From Klebsiella pneumoniae (GTDB lineage: Bacteria; Pseudomonadota; Gammaproteobacteria; Burkholderiales; SG8-39), in the NCBI GenBank assembly GCA_945906755.1, contig CAMDRJ010000008.1:1-38600 (forward strand): a stretch of 38,600 bases of DNA, read 5' to 3'. A program made the position numbers and the translations under genes. Positions 32,259 to 38,600 of this stretch are shown here, piece after piece. The notes beneath the pieces are model-generated. The model saw only the letters and a list, made by a program, of their open reading frames with translations. It ran no database searches and was not told where the DNA came from. Each line of letters opens with the position of its first letter. Position 1 is the stretch's first letter.

Positions 32259-33131
32259 CTACGCCGCCTTCGCCTGCTTTTCGGTCTGCTGGTGAATGTA
32301 GGCGATGATCTTGGCGATCACCTGCTTGGCGGTTTCCGTTTCGGGTTTGCTGCGGACCAAATCGTACGGCTGCCCTTCGAAGAGTTCCAGCTGCAGCTTA
32401 CCGCCTGCCTTCCGGTAGCCGGATACAAACTCTTCCATATACTGGCCCGGATGCAAGGCATCTTCAGGATTTTGGGTATACAGAATGTTAGGCAGATCGA
32501 CCTTCTCGCCACGCTGCAAGATCAGGTTGGCGCTGCCTTCGATCATGGCCGCTTCGGTGAGCCAATAGGAGACTTGACGCACCGCGGGTCCACCCACGTT
32601 CTTGTAGGCCGGATCGCTGACCGGGAATTTCACATGGGTGCGATAGCGGCCAATCGGGCAAATCACCGGCCATAGCGTCACCACGAAGGGCACGCGCGCA
32701 TCGATGTTCGGTGCGCTTGGCATCGGGATCGCCGCATAACGCGGATCGTTCGGTTTCATCGCCGCCAGCACGACCAGATGGCCGCCGCTCGACGTGCCCA
32801 TGCTCCCCACCATGTCGGCGCGGGAATTGAAGCGCGCCGCCTGCGATTTCAACCAACGCACACCATAGTTGATATCGGCCACCGAGCCCGGATAGGTCGC
32901 ATCCGGTGGATTACGAAAGTCGAGTGCCGCCACCACCACGCCACCCTCGGCGATCGGACGATTGATCGTCTCGTTATTCATGCGAGTGCCTTCAGCCCAG
33001 GCACCACCATGCGCATCGATGACGGCCGGAAAGGGGCCCTTGCCACGCGGCTTGAAGACACGCGCGATCAGCGGCTTGCCGTTGTGATTGAGGTATTCGA
33101 TTTCTTCGATATCGACTTCATACTTGCCCAT
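32259..33131 (-). CDS. alpha/beta hydrolase (esterase/lipase-like)
   Basis: A 290-residue alpha/beta hydrolase. HGGAWAEG near residue 41 is the HGG(A/G) oxyanion-hole motif of the hormone-sensitive lipase/carboxylesterase group, and GTSSGGHL near 116 holds the nucleophile serine (GxSxG). The acid and histidine are likely in the last third (DALHPGQYM or nearby), but I cannot fix them. AGGAG lies seven bases before the ATG. It follows hyuB after 110 bp with a hairpin between, and precedes a cupin gene with no gap. It might open or trim a product of the hydantoinase reaction, which is inference from position only. Confidence 0.88.
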   Translation of the reverse strand: MGKYEVDIEEIEYLNHNGKPLIARVFKPRGKGPFPAVIDAHGGAWAEGTRMNNETINRPIAEGGVVVAALDFRNPPDATYPGSVADINYGVRWLKSQAARFNSRADMVGSMGTSSGGHLVVLAAMKPNDPRYAAIPMPSAPNIDARVPFVVTLWPVICPIGRYRTHVKFPVSDPAYKNVGGPAVRQVSYWLTEAAMIEGSANLILQRGEKVDLPNILYTQNPEDALHPGQYMEEFVSGYRKAGGKLQLELFEGQPYDLVRSKPETETAKQVIAKIIAYIHQQTEKQAKAA

Positions 33132-33207
33132 GGTCTGCTCCTGGTTTGCCCGCGATCAATCAAACTTTGAGCGTTCCGTATTCGACGACCTTCATCGAGG
33201 AAACGCC

Positions 33208-33231
33208 CCCTCTCCCGCATTGGGGCGAGGG
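33208..33231. repeat. imperfect hairpin after hyuB
   Basis: CCCTC-T-CCC, loop GCATT, GGG-GC-GAGGG form an interrupted stem ten bases past the hyuB stop. It is of the CCCTCTCCC/GGGGCGAGGG kind often found as a dispersed element, and may partly terminate the hyuA-hyuB transcript before the hydrolase gene. Confidence 0.5.
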
Positions 33232-33240
33232 TGAACTGAC

Positions 33241-35130
33241 TTAACTGCAACAACGTAACCAAACTAATCCTTCTGCCTTCGCCTCATCATGCCAGGCCCG
33301 CGCATGGCGACTCATTCCGCCTCCTTGGAGCAGCTTGAAACGCTGCGCCGGCTGTGATGCTGCCATACTCGTAAGCGGAATATCTTTCGGCAGTCCGAGC
33401 GCCCGCATCTCGGTACGCAAGGCCTCGGTCGCCGCTACATCGGCCTTCATCGTCGCACGATCGATGACAACACCATAATGATCCTTGGCCATCGGGATCG
33501 ATACATAGCCTTGGCGCACATCGTCTTCCACATCCGATCGCTTGCGATCGAGCGGACTGCCGAAGCCACCGCCGCCACCCGAACGGAGCGTATAGCGATC
33601 GCCGCTCTTCAAGAGTTGCGAGAACACTTTCCCGGTCGTGAAGACCGTCTCGTCCTTGCCCTGACGATGAATCGCGACTTGATTGCCATAAGCTGACAAG
33701 CCGCCGAACAATCCCCATGGCCGGCTTTCCACACGCTCGATTTGCGTGTTGAACATCATGTCGGTTTGCAGATGCACGATCTGCTCGGTGCCAAGGCCGC
33801 CGCGTTGCTTGCCCGCGCCACCGGAATCGTCACGCAGCCCGTATTTCTCGACGATCAACGGATATTTCGCTTCGACCTGTTCGGAGGGCCCGTTGTGCGT
33901 ATCGCCATCATTGATCGCAATCGTTGCGCACATACCGTCTTCAGTTTGCTTCGCGCCCCAGCCCCCACCGATCAATCCGCCCAGATAGAGAAAGAGCTTC
34001 TTCGTCTGTGGTGAGCGGCCATGAATGTTCGCCACCACCAGATCCGCATGATGACCGGCGATTACTTTACCTGGGATAGCGGGCGCGAGCGCCTTGAAGA
34101 TCGTATCGATCACGGTCATGGGGAAGGTCATCCACATTCGCATCGGTGCCGGCCGTGTGGCATTGACGACCTTGCCTTCCGGAAGAATCACCGTGAGAGG
34201 CCGAAAGCAGCCGTCGTTGATCGGCATGTCGAGTGCGGCGGTGAGGCATTTGAGTGCCACTTGCGCAGCCGAGATACCGGCCGCTCGCCCGGAATTGAAG
34301 AAGCCTTTCACCTGATCGCTCACATTAGTGAGATCGACTTCCATCGTGTCGCCCTTGACGGTGACCTTCACGCCGATTCGGATGCGCTTGCCATGATCGA
34401 CGCCATCATCGTCCATGAACGATTCGGCTTCATAGACGCCATCTGGAATAGCGCGGATTTGATCCCGCACAATCGCTTCACTTTGGTCGTAAATCGCCTC
34501 GATCGCACCCAGCACGCCGTCACGCCCGTACTTTGTGAGCATTTCCAACATGCGCCGTTCGCCGGTTTTCACCGCAGCGATTTGTGCACGCAAGTCACCC
34601 ATCGCGCGTTCCGGGATCCGCACATTCATCTCGATGATGCGAAATACATCATCATTCTGCACGCCCTTGGCCCACGCCTTGACGATCGGCATTTGCAGGC
34701 CTTCGGAATAGATATCGAGGGTCATGCCATCGAGGGTGCCGCCGATGTCGATCCAGTGCGCCATGCAAGCCGCGAACGCGACGATCTCGCCCTGCCAAAA
34801 CACCGGCACACAGAACGTCATGTGATTGAGGTGACTACCGGTGATATAGGCGTCGTTGGTCAGCAGCACATCACCGTCGTCCATGGCAGCCAAGCCGTAG
34901 TGCGCGATCATGCGCTTCACGGTATTGCTCATGCCGCGAATGAAAGTGGGCAACCCGATGCCGATCGACACCGTATTGCCCTCTTTGTCGAAGAGCCCGA
35001 CCGTGAAATCGAGTGCCTCGTAGATGATCATGTTGTACGCGGTGCGCATGAGGTTCGATTTCATTTCCTCAGACGCGGCCACCAAACCGTTGCGAACAAT
35101 CTCCGTCAGTACCGGATCCATCTTAACCAT
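33241..35130 (-). CDS. hyuB: hydantoinase B/oxoprolinase family protein
   Basis: A 629-residue HyuB-type subunit (usually 520-650). DPVLTEIVRNGLVAASEEM is the family start, followed by GLFDKEGNTVSIGIGLPTF, the GDVLLTNDAYITGSHLNHM segment, and the glycine-rich GDRYTLRSGGGGGFGSPLDR at the end of the core. With HyuA it forms an enzyme that opens hydantoin or 5-oxoproline rings with ATP, or, with further subunits, carboxylates ketones; no such further subunit is seen. I chose the ATG at 35130, which overlaps the hyuA stop and has GAGG six bases upstream; ATG 35121 is also possible. The last 35 residues after SLTSMAA are unusual and may be a readthrough-type extension. Confidence 0.92.
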   Translation of the reverse strand: MVKMDPVLTEIVRNGLVAASEEMKSNLMRTAYNMIIYEALDFTVGLFDKEGNTVSIGIGLPTFIRGMSNTVKRMIAHYGLAAMDDGDVLLTNDAYITGSHLNHMTFCVPVFWQGEIVAFAACMAHWIDIGGTLDGMTLDIYSEGLQMPIVKAWAKGVQNDDVFRIIEMNVRIPERAMGDLRAQIAAVKTGERRMLEMLTKYGRDGVLGAIEAIYDQSEAIVRDQIRAIPDGVYEAESFMDDDGVDHGKRIRIGVKVTVKGDTMEVDLTNVSDQVKGFFNSGRAAGISAAQVALKCLTAALDMPINDGCFRPLTVILPEGKVVNATRPAPMRMWMTFPMTVIDTIFKALAPAIPGKVIAGHHADLVVANIHGRSPQTKKLFLYLGGLIGGGWGAKQTEDGMCATIAINDGDTHNGPSEQVEAKYPLIVEKYGLRDDSGGAGKQRGGLGTEQIVHLQTDMMFNTQIERVESRPWGLFGGLSAYGNQVAIHRQGKDETVFTTGKVFSQLLKSGDRYTLRSGGGGGFGSPLDRKRSDVEDDVRQGYVSIPMAKDHYGVVIDRATMKADVAATEALRTEMRALGLPKDIPLTSMAASQPAQRFKLLQGGGMSRHARAWHDEAKAEGLVWLRCCS

Positions 35131-37213
35131 TGGCAACCTCAATGCTCAAATTACCCAACGTATCGACCGACAGTTTGTCGCCAGGCAGCACGACCGTGGT
35201 CGAAGCGTATTCTTCGATCAGCGCAGGCCCAGTGATCATATTGCCGGCACGCAGGCGCTCGCGTTGATAGGTGGCCGTATCAATCCATCCACCCGCTCCG
35301 GAAAAATATACCTTGCGAATGCCGTTATTCGCCTCAGAGGGTGGTACTGCGCCACCGGACGCGATTTTACTTAGCGCGGGCTTTGGCATGGCGCCCGCCA
35401 CCGACGTGCGGATGCTCACGATTTCGGCCAATTCCTTCTCGGAGCAATAGCCGTAACGCACGGTATGTACCGCATCGAAGCGACGCTTCACTTCTGCCAT
35501 GTCTTTGGCTTTGAACGCGGCCACCGGAATATCGACCGTGACCGCATGTTCTTGTCCCACATAGCGCATATCAAGGCCGCGACTTATCGCCACAGCGCCA
35601 ATGCTCTTCGAGGCAGCGAGCACATCGCGTTCCCCTTCGGTTTCCATCGCGGTGAACTGCGTTTCGAGCTTATCAAAATCAAGATTGGCAAGCGGTGTAA
35701 AGAGCGTCTTCACATAATCGCGGCGCAGATCCGCAACGAGCATCCCATATGCGGAGAAGTGCCCCGGCGCATTCGGAATGATCACCTTGCCGATTTGCAA
35801 GTCGCGCGCCACCAGCACTGCATGCAAGGGCCCGGCACCACCAAATGCCACCATCGGAAAGTCGCGCGCATCGAGGCCGCGCTCGGTCGTCACACGCTTC
35901 ACGACATTCGACATCGACGCGGCCGCAATCCGGATGATGCCATCGGCCGCTTGCTCGATCGAAAGCCCCAAGGGCTCGGCGATCTTCGACCGCAACGCCT
36001 CGCGCGCAGCCTCCAGGTCGAGTTTCATATCACCGCCAAGGAAGCGATTCGCGTTCAACCGGCCAAGGACGAGGTTTGCATCGGTTACCGTTGGTTCGGT
36101 CCCGCCCAACGCATAGCAGACGGGGCCCGGACTGGCGCCCGCGCTTTGTGGCCCGACGCGCAACGAGCGGGCGGGTCCGAGCTTGGCGATGCTGCCACCG
36201 CCGGTGCCGACCTCTTGAATATCGATCATCGGGATCTGCACCGGCAGGCCTTCTGCATAGCCGCCGATCATCGAGCTGGAAGTCATCAGCACCTCGCCAT
36301 CGAGAATCACACCTGACTTCGCAGTGGTGCCGCCCATGTCGAACGCGATTGCTTTTGGCCAACCGACTTCGCGACACAACGACTGTGTTGCAATGACGCC
36401 CGCCGCCGGACCCGATTCCAGCATCCGAATGCATTCGGCCTGCGCCCGATCGGCGTTGTAAAGGCCGCCCGTCGATTGCACGATCAGAAAGCTGCCGCCG
36501 AATTGCTGCGTCTCAAGATGCTGGACAATCTCGCCAAGATAAGTCCGTACCCGTGGCCCGATGTACGCGTTCGCAGCGACGGTAGAGGTGCGTTCGAATT
36601 CGCGATATTCCTGCGATAGCTCATGGGAAGCAGTGATGTAGACGCCGGGCAATCGTTTCTCGAAGAATTGCTTCGCCGCGATCTCGTGGCTTGGATTGCG
36701 GTAGCTATGCAGAAAAAGAATCGCCAGGGCTTCGATGCGCTCCGCGTCGAGCAACTTCGCGACGCGCTCAAGCTCTTCTTCCTTGAGAGCGAAACGTACC
36801 TCGCCCGAACTCATCATGCGTTCGTCGACTTCGAAGCGCAGGGCTCGCTCGACCAGCGGCTTGTGCTTCTTGAAGTACAGGTTGTACGCCTCGGGACGAT
36901 TCACTCGGCCGATTTCATAGATATCGCGAAACCCTTTGGTCGTCACGAGTGCGGTCTTGGCACCGGTACGCTCAAGGAGCGTGTTGATGGCCACCGTCGT
37001 GCCATGCAAGAACAGATTCGCCTCGGCGAACGTCGCATGCGATTTTGCGACGCCATCGTTGATACCGTGAACCAGATGATCAGGGGTGGTGAGCGTCTTG
37101 CCGAGCCGGATAGAACCGGCGCGCTCATCAAAGATAGCAATATCGGTGAAAGTGCCGCCGACGTCAGCGGCGATACGCGCCGTACCCGTCGGGCGCGCGT
37201 TGGGCAATGCCAT
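35123..37213 (-). CDS. hyuA: hydantoinase A/oxoprolinase family protein (ATP-dependent)
   Basis: A 696-residue HyuA subunit with the actin-like ATPase motifs [18 protein letters not shown] near residue 15 and [14 protein letters not shown] near 290, and [10 protein letters not shown] near 445. HyuA and HyuB act together on N-methylhydantoin, hydantoin or 5-oxoproline type rings in the cytoplasm. The start is the ATG at 37213, with AGGAAG eight bases upstream; the track start at 37333 would run into the repeat-rich gap. It overlaps hyuB by eight bases, a sign of translational coupling. It is divergent from the Bug gene at 37559, whose ligand may be the HyuAB substrate. Confidence 0.93.
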   Translation of the reverse strand: MALPNARPTGTARIAADVGGTFTDIAIFDERAGSIRLGKTLTTPDHLVHGINDGVAKSHATFAEANLFLHGTTVAINTLLERTGAKTALVTTKGFRDIYEIGRVNRPEAYNLYFKKHKPLVERALRFEVDERMMSSGEVRFALKEEELERVAKLLDAERIEALAILFLHSYRNPSHEIAAKQFFEKRLPGVYITASHELSQEYREFERTSTVAANAYIGPRVRTYLGEIVQHLETQQFGGSFLIVQSTGGLYNADRAQAECIRMLESGPAAGVIATQSLCREVGWPKAIAFDMGGTTAKSGVILDGEVLMTSSSMIGGYAEGLPVQIPMIDIQEVGTGGGSIAKLGPARSLRVGPQSAGASPGPVCYALGGTEPTVTDANLVLGRLNANRFLGGDMKLDLEAAREALRSKIAEPLGLSIEQAADGIIRIAAASMSNVVKRVTTERGLDARDFPMVAFGGAGPLHAVLVARDLQIGKVIIPNAPGHFSAYGMLVADLRRDYVKTLFTPLANLDFDKLETQFTAMETEGERDVLAASKSIGAVAISRGLDMRYVGQEHAVTVDIPVAAFKAKDMAEVKRRFDAVHTVRYGYCSEKELAEIVSIRTSVAGAMPKPALSKIASGGAVPPSEANNGIRKVYFSGAGGWIDTATYQRERLRAGNMITGPALIEEYASTTVVLPGDKLSVDTLGNLSIEVANG

Positions 37214-37327
37214 GCAGGCTTCCTTTGCGGTTGAATCAAGGGGATCGGCGAAGAATACCTCAGAGGAATCCGCAGGGCGTGCGGACCCCGGATCGGACGC
37301 GGCGCAGGCACGACGGAGAAAAGCGGC

Positions 37328-37414
37328 CGTCACTCCCGCGCAGGCGGGAGTCCAGAAATTTCGCCGTGGATGAAATCAAGCACCGACTGGATTCCCGCCT
37401 GCGCGGGAATGACG
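37328..37414. repeat. pair of inverted 28-bp palindromic elements
   Basis: CGTCACTCCCGCGCAGGCGGGAGTCCAG (left arm, 37328-37355) reads as the reverse complement of the right arm at 37387-37414 with two mismatches. Each arm is itself a hairpin (CTCCCGC/GCGGGAG). This is the form of the GTCATTCCCGC...GCGGGAATCCAG elements common in beta- and gammaproteobacteria. They fill part of the 345-bp gap 37214-37558 between hyuA and a divergent Bug gene; I see no gene in that gap. Confidence 0.85.
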
Positions 37415-37558
37415 TTTCAAATCGAATCCGCGCGGATTTCGACCAACAGCTTCGAATTGCCAACCGGTGCTATGGTGCGAATTACGGATCGCCTGCGCAA
37501 GTCAGAGGCGGTCCGCCGAGTCGATGAATCGAACGGTCATAGAAAAGGAGACAACATC

Positions 37559-38557
37559 ATGCGAAGCCATGTTTGGAGACAGGCCGGACCGCTTATGGCA
37601 TTGGTCTTGGCGCTGATGCCGATCGCGGGTCACACGCAGTCGGCGGATAGTTTTCCGGTTCGTCCGATTCGCATCTTGGTGCCCTATGGACCGGGCGGGG
37701 CCACCGACATCACGGCACGTTTGCTTGCCGCCAAGCTACCGGATGCGATCGGGCAACAGGTCGTCGTCGAGAATCGCCCTGGTGCGGGGGGCAATATCGC
37801 GATTGACGCGCTGGCCGCCGCGGCACCCGATGGTTATACGCTCTTGGTCGGGAACGTTTCCACCAACGCGATCAACGAAACGACCTATGCCGGATCGATG
37901 CGATCAAAACCGTCGCGCGACCTCGTCGGCGTGAGCAATCTCACCGAGGTTCCGCATATCGTCGCAGTGAGTGGCTTGTTCCCCGCGCAGTCCCTCAAGG
38001 AAGCGATCGACTTGGCCAAGGCGCAACCTGGCAAGCTCAATTACTCGTCGGTCGGCGGCGGGACTTATCCGCATCTGGACATGATCAAGTTCACGCGCGC
38101 CGCCGGCATCGACATGACGCATGTGCCGTACAAGGGTGGCGCCGGTCAGATTCTGCCCGCGTTGATCACCAATGAAGTGCAGATCACGTTCATCAATCTC
38201 TCCTCGGCGCTTCCCCATGTACGGGCCGGCAAGATTCGCGCGATCGGCATCGCCACCGACACGCGCCTGCCCGAACTCCCCAATGTAGCGACCATGGCCG
38301 AACAAGGTTTTGCCGGGCATGGCACCAATGCATGGCAAGGACTGCTCGCACCGGCAGGAACGCCGAAGATCGTGCTAGATAAATTGCATAGCAGCGTCGC
38401 CAAAGCCATGACCTCACCCGATCTGAAGGACACGCTCGCCAAGCAAATGCTGAACCTTGTGATTTCCAAATCGCATGAGGAGTTCACCGATTTCATGCGT
38501 GCCGAGACCAGAAAATGGGCGGAGTTTGTCGCGCAGAATCCGGTGAAGGTGGAGTAA
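37559..38557 (+). CDS. Bug/TctC-family solute-binding protein (copy 8)
   Basis: A 332-residue orphan binding protein. MRSHVWRQAGPLMALVLALMPIAGHTQS is the signal peptide, followed by ADSFPVRPIRILVPYGPGGATD, VVVENRPGAGGNIAID and MTHVPYKGGAGQILPALITN. AAAAGGAG nine bases before the ATG at 37559 fixes the start; the track start at 37370 lies inside the palindromic repeats. It is divergent from hyuA and is followed by its own terminator. Confidence 0.94.
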   Translation: MRSHVWRQAGPLMALVLALMPIAGHTQSADSFPVRPIRILVPYGPGGATDITARLLAAKLPDAIGQQVVVENRPGAGGNIAIDALAAAAPDGYTLLVGNVSTNAINETTYAGSMRSKPSRDLVGVSNLTEVPHIVAVSGLFPAQSLKEAIDLAKAQPGKLNYSSVGGGTYPHLDMIKFTRAAGIDMTHVPYKGGAGQILPALITNEVQITFINLSSALPHVRAGKIRAIGIATDTRLPELPNVATMAEQGFAGHGTNAWQGLLAPAGTPKIVLDKLHSSVAKAMTSPDLKDTLAKQMLNLVISKSHEEFTDFMRAETRKWAEFVAQNPVKVE

Positions 38558-38561
38558 ATAT

Positions 38562-38590
38562 CCCCCGGCAGAGCCGGGGGCTTTAGTTTG
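38562..38590 (+). terminator. rho-independent terminator of the last Bug gene
   Basis: CCCCCGGC, loop AGA, GCCGGGGG form an 8-bp stem five bases after the stop, followed by CTTTAGTTTG. Confidence 0.85.
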
Positions 38591-38600
38591 TGAGCCGCTC

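Noticed and set aside
34021-35235. 404-residue plus-strand ORF
   Set aside because: Antisense shadow of hyuB; the His/Asp/Arg-rich composition is that of a complementary frame of a GC-rich gene.

Overview
The window is visibly GC-rich, densely coding DNA that looks like an accessory catabolic region of a betaproteobacterium of the Burkholderiales type. The main reason is the gene content: eight copies of Bug/TctC-family periplasmic solute-binding proteins (one frameshifted) in under 39 kb, none beside TctA/TctB membrane subunits. This expansion is typical of Bordetella, Cupriavidus and Comamonadaceae relatives. A PEP-CTERM protein and an Ada with adjacent catabolic genes fit. No rRNA, tRNA, CRISPR array, phage gene or intact transposase was seen. 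I computed no statistics; all positions come from reading the sequence and the ORF track.

Layout. 0.2-3.1 kb: luciferase-like flavin monooxygenase (+), enoyl-CoA hydratase-like protein (-), Bug (+). 3.1-5.4 kb: Ada (-) and a ring-opening amidohydrolase of the cyanuric acid amidohydrolase/barbiturase family (-). 5.5-9.9 kb: a minus-strand cassette Bug, TauD-like, Bug, TauD-like that looks like a two-gene unit duplicated in tandem. 10.0-10.9 kb: broken DUF1993 gene and an LTXXQ periplasmic protein. 11.0-16.5 kb: N-acyl-D-amino-acid deacylase (-), Bug (+), TfdA/TauD dioxygenase and TPP-dependent enzyme (-). 16.7-22.1 kb (+): Tat-exported beta-propeller protein, cupin, CoxL/XdhA-type molybdenum hydroxylase large subunit, Bug. 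22.1-26.1 kb (-): dinB tail fragment, PEP-CTERM protein, dinB, and the 2Fe-2S and FAD subunits that complete the molybdenum hydroxylase. 26.2-27.3 kb (+): two carboxymuconolactone decarboxylase (CMD) family genes, the first with an in-frame TGA at the second cysteine of a CxxC motif. 27.3-31.6 kb: frameshifted Bug (-), class II aldolase (+), MetE-like protein (-), Bug (+). 31.7-37.2 kb (-): hydantoinase A and B, alpha/beta hydrolase, cupin. 37.6-38.6 kb: Bug (+).

How the genes may work together: Bug proteins and 2-oxoglutarate dioxygenases, a molybdenum hydroxylase, a barbiturase-like amidohydrolase, ATP-type hydantoinase subunits and a D-aminoacylase together suggest scavenging of cyclic amides, N-acyl amino acids and small organic acids. 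An oxidative pyrimidine/hydantoin route is one possible reading, but no substrate can be proven from sequence.

The observation I consider most worth checking is the TGA-containing CMD gene at 26169-26786. The reading frame stays open for 124 sense codons after the TGA, the TGA sits where CMD/AhpD proteins have cysteine (C-x-x-TGA), and a 7-bp hairpin with a GGC loop starts its loop 20 nt downstream, within the usual bacterial SECIS spacing. It is a candidate selenoprotein. Against it, the window holds two other disrupted genes, so a nonsense mutation or assembly error is a live alternative.
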